From assembly GCA_000934455.1 (NCBI GenBank), contig KN884689.1, positions 33,110 through 87,907 on the forward strand: a stretch of DNA of 54,798 nt, in the 5' to 3' direction. The notes below the pieces were generated by a model that had not been told where the DNA came from, ran no database searches, and saw only the letters and a list, made by a program, of their open reading frames with translations. Positions within the stretch are counted from its first letter, which is position 1, and the number at the start of each line of letters is the position of its first letter. The stretch is from Apostichopus parvimensis. Lineage: Eukaryota; Echinodermata; Holothuroidea; Aspidochirotida; Stichopodidae. This document shows positions 44,210 to 54,628 of this stretch, one piece after another. Made by a program: the position numbers and the translations under genes.

Positions 44210-44285
44210 ATTATAGGTTCGGTAGAATGGGTGCTAAGGTTTTGAGGAGACAGGTAAGCAAGGAGCAAAGTAAATGATTAGATAT
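44210..44285. repeat. short dispersed repeat R4, copy 2
   Basis: Matches 27120-27235 through GTAGAATGGGTGCTAAGG and GGAGACAGGTAAGCAAGGAG. Confidence 0.5.
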
Positions 44286-44843
44286 TCGGTGCCCATAATA
44301 GCTATAAAGCTCTAGCATGAACCCCTGGAACTGTTGTACTCTCTGAGATCAATAGAAACTTTAGCGGTATCATGAGCCATCATTGCAACACAACTGAAAG
44401 ATGGCAACACTTAAGAGTTGGTGTTATACAGAGCAGAGAATTTGAAAACCTTATATTTTCACAATACTGTAGAACCAAATATAAAACTTTAAATTCCTAT
44501 GATAAGTCAAAAACTTATTATTACTAGACTCTCAATTAAAGTCAGATCTTTGCGTTTGGCAGACAAGTTTACCAAACCCAGTATGAAAGATAAGCTCTGT
44601 TATTGTCATCAATAGTTACTCCTTCTTGCATGTAGTAATTTGTATTGACTTTCGGACAAATATAAAATGCCAAGGATTTTAAAACAGAATTTGAGATTCC
44701 ATGTTGTTTGTCCATAGCTGTGTGACGCACTTACAACATTACGCAAGAAATGCACATATCCTGTAGTCTTAGTTGAAAGATCTCCCCAACAGAAGTGTAC
44801 AAAATCAGGAAATATAGCTGAGACTTAATAATGGAGATTTTTA
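44286..44843. other. no gene recognised
   Basis: AT-rich sequence without supported ORFs. Confidence 0.5.
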
Positions 44844-45041
44844 TCACCAGTTTATCACCCAATAAGGCTTTCCTCCATCATAACCTCTCCGTCTCCCTCT
44901 CCCTTTCCCTCCCCCCCCCCAACCTCTGCCATCTCCTACTCTCTTTTGAACTGTGATGACACAGGACCTACATTGCTTATCGTTTATATGATACCAAGTT
45001 CTTCCATGTACTGCTTTACAAAGATCTGTCGCCCTCTCCAT
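44844..45041 (-). CDS. coding-like ORF with ATG start, hypothetical
   Basis: ATG at 45041 opens MERATDLCKAVHGRTWYHIN, DKQCRSCVITVQKR, then a Gly/Arg-rich tail encoded by a G-rich tract. The first 35 codons look coding-like, the tail is low complexity. It lies just downstream of another minus-strand ORF (45045-45344). The plus strand of the same stretch is also open (44946-45137). Confidence 0.2.
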   Translation of the reverse strand: MERATDLCKAVHGRTWYHINDKQCRSCVITVQKRVGDGRGWGGGGKGRGRRRGYDGGKPYWVINW

Positions 45042-45044
45042 TGG

Positions 45045-45344
45045 CTAATGAAGTCGAGAACGCAATTCACAATCCCTATGTCTAACATTCATTCTTCCAC
45101 AGCTGTTCAATTTGTGTGTGCTCGAAACGAATTCTAAAATTGGATTTATCTCCTCAATTGTCACACGAATGAGACTTTTCGGGATTAAACTTTGCGCACC
45201 GATGGTGTAATATTCTTGAGAGGAGTGCAGAAAAACCGACGTACCATTTTGGAAATTGAAGACGAGTAGAACCTGAAGTAGTCGGCACAAAATGTAAACA
45301 TTGAAACACTCAGCAAGGTCTACCAGGAAATTTAACCAGCTCTT
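45045..45344 (-). CDS. coding-like ORF, 99 codons, CpG-rich, hypothetical
   Basis: The minus-strand frame is open from 45344 and reads SWLNFLVDLAECFNVYILCR, LLQVLLVFNFQNGTSVFLHS, SQEYYTIGAQSLIPKSLIRV and on to TAG at 45045. The N-terminal half is hydrophobic. CpG is far denser than in the flanks (GCCGAC, TACTCGTC, GTACGTCGG, CATCGGTGCGC, TTCGTTTCGAGC). An acceptor-like GACTACTTCAG lies inside at about 45273. There is no ATG near the start, so it would be an internal or last exon. Product unknown. Confidence 0.28.
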   Translation of the reverse strand, partial: KSWLNFLVDLAECFNVYILCRLLQVLLVFNFQNGTSVFLHSSQEYYTIGAQSLIPKSLIRVTIEEINPILEFVSSTHKLNSCGRMNVRHRDCELRSRLH

Positions 45345-45671
45345 TCAAAAATAAATTGAATATTTTGTCAGTGTATATTTTCAATACTGCAATATACAAT
45401 CAATGTTGTTCTCCTGCCTTCCCACCCATCCCTCCACCCCCAAAGAAAAGCCCAATACAACAACAACAACAAAAATTGAAGTAAATCTTTATTTTCATTT
45501 AATGCTAAGAATCTGTTACTAATGTGCATGCAAATTTACATGAAAAGTACTCTTGACTTGATTAGTACACATACATATCTGGCTACTTTTACCTGACAAG
45601 AAATACATAATATTTTTACTTCCTTCTTTATCTTATTTTGTTTTTTTATCCTCTCTCTTTTTCTCTCTCTC
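45345..45671. other. no gene recognised
   Basis: C-rich tract at 45418-45440 and a CAA microsatellite at 45459-45472. Confidence 0.5.
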
Positions 45672-45745
45672 TTAGGTTTGCCTTTGAAAACGACTTTCAC
45701 ACGTATTGCCTGTTCCCATATCTTGCCTGCAGTCTTCAATCTCGG
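45672..45745 (-). CDS. candidate terminal exon behind a strong acceptor
   Basis: On the minus strand the acceptor GTTTACTTCCCCTCTCTCAG ends at 45746. One frame reads EIEDCRQDMGTGNTCESRFQ, then RQT and TAA. A second frame (PRLKTAGKIWEQAIRVKVVF and then a Lys/Arg run) stays open much longer, to 45536. The acceptor is good; which frame, if any, is used cannot be decided without the upstream exon. Confidence 0.25.
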
Positions 45746-45779
45746 CTGAGAGAGGGGAAGTAAACACGAGTAAATCAAT

Positions 45780-47270
45780 TCCGGAGTGGACTCAGATTGC
45801 CGCCAAGCCCATGGAAACTTAATTCATTCCATTAACAAAAGCCCAGCACTACAGATAGATAGCTCTCTCTCTCTCTATACATATATATATACTAGCTAGT
45901 AGAAAATTGCTTCCATTGCAGAAATAGTCCCAATCACTTGCGTTTATGATTTATCAGGCTAGTTCATCTTTCTTTTTTTTCTTACGAGGCAAAAGCATGA
46001 ATTCGTCGTCGCATTGATAAATTCCCTGCCTCTTCACGGCATTGCTATATACTCATAATTTCAATATCCCTAGGTCTACTGCGCCTTTTTATCCCATGTT
46101 GCCTGTCGCTGGCAGGTCACAATGCATTAATTTCATTATATGGTGAACTGCAAAATTACTCCACCATGAGAATAACAAAATCAATCTGAATGAGGTGTGT
46201 GCTTTGCTGGGTGTGTATATATACTCACTGGATGGTGGAGTTAAAGGAGCAAACTAACTTTCATCATTGAGTTTATATACTAATATATAAAGTTTGCTTC
46301 CGTATTATTTAAATATTTTCTGAAATTAATGCGAAAGTTTTGTCGTATTATTTTTTGGTCGTGATTGTAAAGTGCGCCAACCACCGGGATCTTTCTGCTC
46401 TTACTTAAACAAATTAAAAATTAACAGTTTTTTAAATATTTGTTTCTTGTGAAGCTAGATGACAGATGGTTTTCTTTAAGGCATTTTCTCAATTACCTTT
46501 GCTTTAATGTATTTGGAGGCGGACATTTTTCTTTTCAGTGTGGACTCAGAATCTGAGAAGACTTGTGGTAGTTAAAAAAAAACTTAAAGCAGGAATCGAC
46601 TGGCATTGATTCAGCTTTAAATAATCACAGTAAGAAATAGAGACACTACAAGTAAGAATAAGTCAGAACAAACCTTTAATGTTAATTACATAAAGAAAGA
46701 AAAAGAAAAAAATCGGTGGGGAAAGTCAATAGGTTCAGGAAAGATTTCAGTACATTTCGTATACAAAATTTGTTTTAAAAGACCACCATAGTAGTAAAAA
46801 ATTTGGATTCATTTTGCATGTTTTCTCGCAAACACAGACACAAATGAGAGTCATTAATGTCAATCAAGTCTGTGACTAATGAATAAAACTGCCTTGTCAT
46901 GGAGAAAAATAAAGGAATTCTGCTGAAGTGTCTCTTTGCATGGCACCAAATTATCATAAATAATAGTATCACCAAATGAAAATGTACTTCCATGAACAAA
47001 GGAATCATTTTTCTTTGATTAATCCCTTCAAAAACAAGAATATTTCCTACATGGATATTTGTGACTGGGCATGTGGATAATTGGGTGTGAATAACCAGTA
47101 ATTGTTACTGAATATTCAAAAGGTCTGCGTTCATCGCACCTAATTGTGAAACCTGTAAATCTTTAATGACAAAATTGGAGCCTGCATTCTTTATTATTTG
47201 GATTGCACTGACTTCCAACATGCAAAACGGATGATTTAAAAAGCGTATTATGAATAGTGAACTGAAAAAC
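45780..47270. other. no gene recognised
   Basis: CT/TA microsatellites at 45866-45891, otherwise AT-rich sequence. ORFs at 46775-47008 and 47163-47399 are unsupported. Confidence 0.5.
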
Positions 47271-47317
47271 TAACGTTTCGACTGAAATATTGTTACTGAT
47301 TGAAGACTTCTTCTTAG
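47271..47317 (-). repeat. hammerhead-like repeat R2, diverged copy
   Basis: On the minus strand CTAAGAAGAAGTCTTCAATC ... CAGTCGAAACGTTAG keeps the GAAGAAG, stem and CGAAACGT order of the foldback at 50669-50838, with a longer loop. Confidence 0.45.
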
Positions 47318-47452
47318 ATATGCAAAAGTCTATAAAATTAATCTGAAATTTAATTGTAGTGACCGCCAATTGATTTTGTCTGATCAAGTTATATGACATG
47401 AATTTTCAACTCAAGACTGTATATATACGAATTTGAAAATGAAATGAAAGCA

Positions 47453-47591
47453 AACTATAACTTATGTCTAATATATAAAACTCTCAAGTAACTATAATTT
47501 ATGTCTAATACAAGACTCACAAGTATTAAACTATAATTTAGGTCTAATATATGACTCACGAGTAACTATAACTTATGTCTAATATATGACT
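47453..47591. repeat. approximately 36-bp tandem repeat, 4 copies
   Basis: Unit AACTATAACTTATGTCTAAT then ATATGACTCACAAGT; four imperfect copies that run straight into the TA tract. Confidence 0.93.
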
Positions 47592-47601
47592 TATATATAT
47601 A

Positions 47602-47639
<38 letters not shown>

Positions 47640-47800
47640 TATATATATACATATACATATACATGTACAAATACATATACATATATACATATATACATAT
47701 ATATATATATATATCTACATATACACATATACATATACATATAATACATATACATATACATATTTATATTTATATACATAAATATATATATATGCATATT
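47592..47800. repeat. (TA)n / (TATACA)n microsatellite cluster
   Basis: About 200 bases of TATATA and CATATA repeats. Minus-strand ORFs rich in Tyr, Ile and Met (47591-47951) are artefacts of this sequence. Confidence 0.97.
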
Positions 47801-47924
47801 CAGTGAAAGTGTGTGCAGCAGTAAGTAATCTCTGACATTTCTGTGACATAAATAGTCGTTCCTCGTGATCAGACTCCGCACTACTGCAGCGATAAAGCGA
47901 TAACCTCCAGACATTCATCCTCTT

Positions 47925-47953
47925 TATCATTATCATCATCATCATCATCATCA
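47925..47953. repeat. (ATC)n microsatellite
   Basis: Nine or so ATC/ATT triplets. Confidence 0.9.
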
Positions 47954-48021
47954 GCCCACTGCTGGATGGTTAGAGCTGCTATATAGCTAGCTGATACAAG
48001 ATATTATCCTATCTTTTCTAA

Positions 48022-48321
48022 TCCATATTGGCCTCACATGATCGAGCTCAACCATCTGTCCTAATGCTCGTTATGAACATGAGCTTAGTCAGCCATGCCA
48101 TCGGCCTAGCTGAAACCAAAACAGTTTTCAGTAATCATGAACATGCACTGGCCTGTAAATTTTTTGGCAGAAAGAAGGATGACTTGTGGCCTGGGCTGGT
48201 AGATGAAACGACAGGTGAATTACTGGCATTGATTGAAGAGATTCAATTTCATCTGCACCGCCCCAAAAATTCTTTGGCGTACTTTGATATAATTTTGTCG
48301 AATGCATGGAAGGAGTTTTAA
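48022..48321 (+). CDS. coding-like ORF, possible terminal exon, unknown product
   Basis: The frame is open from 48022 to TAA at 48319-48321. A candidate acceptor (ACCAAAACAGTTTTCAG) at 48131 would start the exon at NHEHALACKFFGRKKDDLWP, followed by GLVDETTGELLALIEEIQFH and LHRPKNSLAYFDIILSNAWK, ending EF. The 63-residue tail is well balanced (charged, helical, few low-complexity codons) and among the most protein-like in the window. No close AATAAA and no recognised family. Without the acceptor, ATG at 48061 could start it. Confidence 0.33.
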   Translation, partial: SILASHDRAQPSVLMLVMNMSLVSHAIGLAETKTVFSNHEHALACKFFGRKKDDLWPGLVDETTGELLALIEEIQFHLHRPKNSLAYFDIILSNAWKEF

Positions 48322-49130
48322 CCTAATTCTATAACCATCTACACTTTTTTTCCCCAGAGCTCTGAAATGGATCATGCCAGCTATAATTAACAATTTCCGT
48401 GGTGGAAAACAGACTCATTTAAGGTGGTAGCAAAAAATAGGTTTGAACTTTTGACCATACATGACTATTTTGGACATCATAGCACATTTGAGGACATTGC
48501 ATTGATTCGCTTAAACAGCTGGAATCATATAAGTATATTATCCAAAACCATAAACTGGTCTAAGTTTGCCAGTTAATTATATATAGGATATTTGTATCGG
48601 TAGTTATTTTTAACATATAAAGATTTTTCTTCTTGTTTTAATATTATGCATTTATTTTTACTTAAAAGTACTTGACTTTCTCTGAAATTCTATTACACAA
48701 TAGCACATTATTCTCTGCATATACCTTTACTTTTCCTCAACATGAACACAAGTATCTGACTGTTTTCTACATTTTTTATTCAATTTATTTCTTCTATCAT
48801 TCACTACATTATAATGCTAATGTATCTCCCTAACGTTCTGAATATGTGTACGTTCTGCGTATCAATTTTCTGTACGATTATTGTATTATAATTACATAAA
48901 CAGACATATACCCAAAGTACATAAGTGTACACTGTCATAGAATGCATAGTCAATTTCGCTGAAGTCATACACTTAAGCACATTCCTTTTAATTTTATTTA
49001 TTTTTTATTATTTTTCATTTTTAATGGAAAAAACCTCCGCCAAACTAAGATATTAAGATGCACGAACGGATAATTTCGCCGTTTGTTCTCTGCAATTCCC
49101 TTGCTACGGCTACATGATACACCCATTCAG
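48322..49130. other. no gene recognised
   Basis: AT-rich sequence without supported ORFs. Confidence 0.5.
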
Positions 49131-49199
49131 TCACTGTGAAACTACGACAAGATGAGCTGCTTCAGCATCATCGCAGCCTATGTGTATCCAATGAATTGA

Positions 49200-49240
49200 C
49201 AAGCAGCAACAGCAACGGCAGCAACAACGGCAGCAGAATC
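49200..49240 (+). repeat. CAG/CAA/CGG trinucleotide tract
   Basis: AGCAGCAACAGCAACGGCAG CAACAACGGCAGCAG. In one plus frame it encodes a 12-residue Gln/Arg run, but stops lie close on both sides; in a minus frame it gives a poly-Cys run within the ORF 49131-49385. Confidence 0.85.
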
Positions 49241-49664
49241 TAGCTAAAGCTGGGAAGTAAGACAAGCCTGAACAGAGTGAACACATGATTTCCGGGGATT
49301 TTTGTTTGTAGTTAATCTTCAGCAAACCGCGAGTGATTATTGGTTTACCCTTTGGGGGTTGCAAGTGACATGTGTCACTGCTCAACTAAGGCATGAACAA
49401 AAGGATCGATGTATCTTTCATGAATATTCATGTATGCAATGAAATGATGTAAAACGAAGCACATGTACTCTGTCGAACAACAAGCAGATGGGGAATACAA
49501 TGATTGAATATGATTCAGCTGAGCCTGACTTTGTGATTGAATGGCGACGTTATGTATAATTATATATATAGATATATGCGAGCTGCATATTTCTCCATCA
49601 TAATTACGAAGCAGATTCCATTAGATGCACACATGCATTTCAGGGGAAACTCTTTATGGATTTT
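49241..49664. other. no gene recognised
   Basis: Mixed sequence with a TA patch at 49556-49575. Confidence 0.5.
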
Positions 49665-50046
49665 GGTCTGGTTATCCCTCAGACAACCAGGTCAAACTCT
49701 TTGGTTGTCCGAACCACTAAACTACAAGTTTGGTTGTCCAGCATGACGATAGAGCAAACAAAGATAGAATGACCGATAAGTACACTGTAGGAGAAGTGTA
49801 GGTTTGGTATATAGAACACCAGCTTTAGGCCAGTAACACTCCCATTTAGCCACATGGATCTTAGGCCAACCAACATTCCTTGTTATTTCAGTGTCTCCAG
49901 AGTGATGGAGGGAGGATGATACCAATTTATCACTATTTGAGGGTAGTAATAGTTACAATGCAATCTGAATTTGATGTAAACAACAAGTCATCTGCCGGAA
50001 CAGACATTTAGTCGTCTTGGAAAACCATCAAAACCTTGCCCTGCAA
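49665..50046 (+). repeat. dispersed repeat R3, copy C
   Basis: Left terminal repeat at 49702-49739 (GGTTGTCCGAACCACTAAAC...), right counterpart at about 49991-50020. Shared internal landmarks: ACACCAGCTTTAGGCC, ACCAATTTATCACT, GTTACAATGCAATCTGAATT, TGATGTAAACAACAAGTCAT. The edge CTTGCCCTGCAATTTC matches copy A. Confidence 0.8.
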
Positions 50047-50668
50047 TTTCTTTCGTTCTTTGTAGGAATAAGTTAAAAGCAGGATGTTACAGATCAATGG
50101 AAAATAATGTTACATCAAAGTAATAATGCAACATGGTTGGCATCCACTCTCGTCCTTCAAGTTAAATCCCCTTTTCCCTTTTGCAGCTCAATATTTCAAT
50201 AACTGTTACCCTTTTTCTGTTTTTGTATGTTTGTTGGGAGGTAGGGAGGGAAAATGGGACAGGATGGAGAGAGGGCAGGGTATGAGGATGCAGCGGGGAT
50301 AGGGAAGGCCTTGGGTGGGGTCTATACATCTTTCACCAAATGATACAAATTCACTCCAAATTTGCTGGGTATAATTGTTATCTTTTCTTCTTTTGTTGTC
50401 TCTTTTTATCACTGGTAATGTCATCCTCAGTCCACAGCTATCTTTATCAACCTAATGGAATGTTATCGTTCAGGTTCTCCAATGATCTACAAGACCGTTG
50501 GCTATAGAATGACATAACACATACAGCAACAGTGGACAATACACAATGTACCGCACAGTATTTAACCAGATGTGTGAGAAGATGTGGCTAATATAATAAT
50601 ATATATATTAAAATAAAATAAAGCTGTTAGCAAACTGCTTATGCACTAGAGAGCCTGTGTAAGAGAAT
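50047..50668. other. no gene recognised; G-rich motif at 50236-50258
   Basis: Four GGG runs at 50236-50258 fit the quadruplex pattern. Otherwise nothing supported. Confidence 0.45.
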
Positions 50669-50838
50669 GTGTAAAAGTAAGTTGGCCTGACGTTTCGATC
50701 CTAGCAGGATCTTCTTCAAAGGCTAAATGACACTTCAAAGGCTAAAAGGCTAACTTCAAAGGCTAAATGACACTTGTCATTTAGCCTTTGAAGAAGATCC
50801 TGCTAGGATCGTAACGACAGGCCAACTTACTTTTACAC
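50669..50838. repeat. foldback repeat R2 with hammerhead-ribozyme-like core
   Basis: Arms of about 64 bases (50669-50733 and 50775-50838) are inverted copies of GTGTAAAAGTAAGTTGGCCT, GACGTTTCGATCCTAGCAGG, ATCTTCTTCAAAGGCTAAAT. The spacer repeats CTTCAAAGGCTAAA. On the minus strand the left arm reads TTTGAAGA, a GATCCT/AGGATC stem, GAAAC and GTC (50720-50689), the order of a type I hammerhead core (CUGANGA, stem II, GAAA, short stem III, cleavage triplet) but with T for the conserved first C. The right arm has GTAAC in place of GAAAC and so is further decayed. Confidence 0.75.
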
Positions 50839-53007
50839 ATATTAATATATTATCTCATGTGTTTAGCCTTATGAACAAACTAGTTTCAACATTACAGCAA
50901 GTCAGTGGTTTGTGGAATTCATAATAGCATGTAACACAGGTACAATTAAAATGAGAATCAAAATGTTCAAAATCCATGTTTGTGAGATTAACAACGTATC
51001 TCTCAGGTTAAACTGATTCCAAAATCCACAATCATCGTATTGCAATGAAAAGTTTGAAACATATATTACTTTGCTTGCAAAATGTCCTCTCCAAATACAC
51101 AGGCATAATACACTTTTTATTTTTTTTTTTTTTAATTTATTTATTTAAAAAAAAAACAAACAAACAAAAAAAAACCCCACTTCTTAAGTCTGTTACATAC
51201 TGTATGTGTCTCAACATACAGACCTATGTGTACCTCGACAGAATTAATTTATTTTGCAAATACAATGTGTCCACACTTAGCTGTTAGTATTATAATCCAC
51301 TCATAGCATTCAGACTGAGCCATAGATATCCAAATTTCCATCTCTTAAAGGAAACACAAACCAAACTGTCATCTTTTAACTTAAATATGATAGAGATCTT
51401 TGAATGAATTCGCTCTCCATTTGGGACATATCCTCATTTTAAAAGTCATGCCTGGAGGGGCTGTCGTTTAGTCGTTTTATAAATCTGTGGTGTTGCATTA
51501 TCCATCTATTACACACACAAAAACAAAAACTTTTGGAAAAATAAAGAAACTTGAGGAACATATGTGGCTTGACAATATCATACATACTTATAGACTTGTT
51601 CAAGTCTTTTAACCTTGTGCTTCACTTAAGTCACAAATCAAATAAGACATTTCTTAGCTCTGTTTGTGGAATTTGTTCATGAGAGTAATTTCTGTCACAT
51701 ATATATCAATGATGACATTTGGGTTTATGCCTTCTTTAACGACCAAGTAATGAGTGAATGAGTGCATTGCATCTTAATTGTCCAAAAGTGCAAAATTTTA
51801 GGCAGATGTTAATTTGATTGTAAAAAAAATTCATCTCACCCCCCGCTACTTTCTTAAGTTTCTATTAACAGAGTGCCTCAGGAAGCTAATCCTATGCTGC
51901 ATAAATCCACAATATATACTAACATGAAAGGGCAAAAAATGTACTACTATCAATAAACTGACTGATAATTACCTGCAAAATTGGACGGAACTGATCGATT
52001 TGACCTTTTAATTGATGCTGCATGGACTCAACACTGTCCTCATCATTGACATTGTACCTTCCCCATCGTGCATGCAGTCAACAGATTTACAAGCGTTTGA
52101 ACTATGATAGCCTTTCATGAATAGCCTTTTTGTTTAAATTATGCATGGAGGACTATATATATATCTATAACTAGTTTTTTAAAAGAGCACACTGCAACAT
52201 TTGCCAAAAATTGTACAATATTCTTTTCAGCCGATTGTGGCGCTTTCTGTGGATATTTATCTCGACACAAATTTATTTCCTGTACGTGTTTGTAATTACA
52301 AGTTCACAGAAAGTACAGATTTGTGGTGTTTAACGGTGACTATTATGATGTCACAACCGTAGTACAGTAATGTCATGACTTAGAGAGGATCACACAATTT
52401 CTGCTCTAACAGTGGTCATCAATGATGAGAAAATATACGGTAAAAAAAGTGTTACCATGTTATTTTCAAGCATAAGTTTGGAGTGTTTGGCAATACTGAT
52501 TGATATAGCCATGTGGCCACAAGTGTACATGTAATGGTGTAAGGTAACTTTTAATTGTTTACTATATATATGGGTCCACCTTACTAAGTTCAGTTCAGTA
52601 CATTATTACACTTTTTTTACATTCATCCTCTTATCCAAAGTTATTTCATCATCTCTGTCTCTCTTTTCTTTTCCTTTTTACTCTTCTCATCTTTGCCTAT
52701 AAATCAATAAATAACACAGACACATCTGATAGTGTGTCTAGAGTCGACATTTACCTCGCAGCTAATACAGGCCTAGAATTTCATCACTTTAGCCAATGCT
52801 TTTAAAAAAACTCTACTGGGTTAATTCATCAAACATCTTCAAGCCCCCCTGCTGGGTTTCTGTGCACTTCCTTTCACCTCATGTATATATAATTTCTGTA
52901 ATTATAATATATGTTATGTTGAATCTGTTGTGTTTATACGTGAAGTGATAAACCAAATAATTGAAACGAAAACAAATAATTGCATTTTCTGCATTACAAC
53001 ATATACA
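50839..53007. other. no gene recognised
   Basis: Contains a T-rich/A-rich tract at 51114-51175 and AT-rich unique sequence. No ORF has splice or composition support. Confidence 0.5.
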
Positions 53008-53036
53008 CCATTTACTATACAGGCTTATATGGGAGT
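53008..53036. repeat. 29-bp dispersed direct repeat, copy 1
   Basis: CCATTTACTATACAGGCTTA TATGGGAG recurs as CCATTTACTGTACAGGCCTA TATGGAAG at 53216-53244. An ORF (52930-53154) whose Arg-rich tail reads FGRKRECAMTRRRGHRGRS lies between, and its coding status is doubtful. Confidence 0.7.
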
Positions 53037-53311
53037 TCCTAAAGCACATGTTTTCCTTCGGAATGGTCAATTCGGAAGGAAGAGAGAGTGTGCGATGACC
53101 CGTAGGAGAGGTCACCGGGGACGCAGTGCTAAAATTTACACCAATGGCGTCTAGGTAGACTGGGAAAGGTGTGTTATTGTTGTAGGAGACAGTTCAGAGA
53201 GGAGTGAATTTAATACCATTTACTGTACAGGCCTATATGGAAGTAGCCTAATAATATTTGCAGATAGTAAAGTCATACAGGACTAAGTTAGGTACGAACA
53301 TCATGATAATC

Positions 53312-53392
53312 CTTGACTGACCTTTGACTGGCCTTTGAATGACCTTTAACTGACCTTTGACTGACCTTTGACTGACCTTTGTCATCATGAAT
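53312..53392. repeat. 12-bp minisatellite TGACCTTTGAC(T), about 7 copies
   Basis: TGACCTTTGAC units repeat with single-base variants (GGCCTTTGAA, TGACCTTTAAC). The flanks are CATCATGATAAT and GTCATCATGAAT. Each unit contains a nuclear-receptor half site (TGACCT) followed by TTGAC, close to a DR1 arrangement. Confidence 0.9.
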
Positions 53393-53774
53393 CTGTTCTT
53401 ACCATATTTTTATGTTCTTAATTGTCTACTGACTGAATGTAATCGTTAACCATTTTCCTCTACTGGCAACCAGCGAAATCCACTGGCGTTTAGCCGGTAA
53501 ATAGCCGAAAGTTTTAATATACTATTTTGGAAATGTTTTGTATTACTGATGTATATATACGTCTACCATTATCATAAATATTCATAAAAAACACAGGTTG
53601 ATGGAAAATTACATCCTTCCTACAAATGAGCCTGATGCATTTCTTAGAAAATGAGAATCAAAACTTCTATTTCCTCACAAAATTTACTGCCTAGATGCAT
53701 TCACAAAATTATTGGAACCGACTTTACAAAGTAAAGTGCAATGTTGAAACACCGGCTTTGTAATCGTTTGGAAG
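53393..53774. other. no gene recognised
   Basis: AT-rich sequence. Confidence 0.5.
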
Positions 53775-54119
53775 ATGCAGGTCAGAAACAACCATTGGAA
53801 ATTTGAAAGGCAAGGCATCACTCTCGAAAATGTAGAATACCTGTTCGATCTCCTCTCCCCTCAAAGGTTTGAAAATTTAATGAGATTTGATTCATATATG
53901 AGAGTAATTGATCATATTGAGAAAAAAAAACACAGTTTTTGCTGTTGTCTTATTCTTCCTATCATGGTAATTAAAGTAACATCTGTTTTCCCTTTCTCAC
54001 TAAAAGGACAACTACTTTGGAATGTAAGTATTAAACAATTTCCCTCCATTTTGATCAATTTGTCACCCAAAAACATTACATTAAGTTACAAATCAAGCAT
54101 CAAGAGCACCCATGGTTAA
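53775..54119 (+). CDS. 114-codon ORF, hypothetical
   Basis: ATG at 53775 opens MQVRNNHWKFERQGITLENV, EYLFDLLSPQRFENLMRFDS and a basic-helical stretch to about residue 50, followed by a hydrophobic, Cys-containing segment (HSFCCCLILPIMVIKV) and a polar tail to TAA at 54117-54119. The first 50 codons look more coding-like than the rest. An A-rich run at 53921-53929 marks the change. No splice or poly(A) signal was identified. Confidence 0.22.
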   Translation: MQVRNNHWKFERQGITLENVEYLFDLLSPQRFENLMRFDSYMRVIDHIEKKKHSFCCCLILPIMVIKVTSVFPFSLKGQLLWNVSIKQFPSILINLSPKNITLSYKSSIKSTHG

Positions 54120-54628
54120 AATTGGAGGGCATGATGGCTCAAATTTAACTTTTCAAAGGCACAAATAGTGCAACTTCCTAAAGTGAAAGTTAGATATGTT
54201 TACATTTATTCCTTTACTTTCACAACTAAAACAAAGATTACAAAATACAATTTGATACAGTCTTCTTGAAATCTATTAAAGCTTATAACTTGGTAATTTC
54301 CTCTTCCTGGCCAAGTAATGTAGCATTGCATTATTCAACATAGAAGCTTTAGTAAATCAAATTGTTATTAATCTACTTCAGATAAATGTGCAATGAGACT
54401 AACTTAAATTGCAGGTAAATCACACAACAAATACTAAGCCAGATTTCCACCCAACCCCCCCTGCCCCCATCTTTTTGATCGTTCATAATTTACAATACTG
54501 ACAGAAACAAAGCTCAAAATTGATGCAAGACATTCCACATAATCTGTTAATTTTACCACACCCACTCGTAGTAGGCTATTCTATAACAGTTCTACAATTT
54601 TTATCTCCTCCTCCTTCGTGCCTGTTGA
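54120..54628. other. no gene recognised
   Basis: AT-rich sequence; C-rich tract at 54452-54468. Confidence 0.5.

Noticed and set aside
47591-47951. Minus-strand Tyr/Ile/Met-rich ORFs up to 107 codons
   Set aside because: Encoded by the TA/CATATA microsatellite; low complexity.
49131-49385. Minus-strand ORF with a CCRCCCRCCCC run, at first sight a Cys-rich protein
   Set aside because: The Cys run is the antisense of a CAG/CAA/CGG trinucleotide tract; no splice support.
52930-53154. Arg-rich ORF (RKRECAMTRRRGHRGRS)
   Set aside because: It overlaps one copy of a 29-bp duplicated segment, lacks a clear acceptor and is short; kept only as a note.
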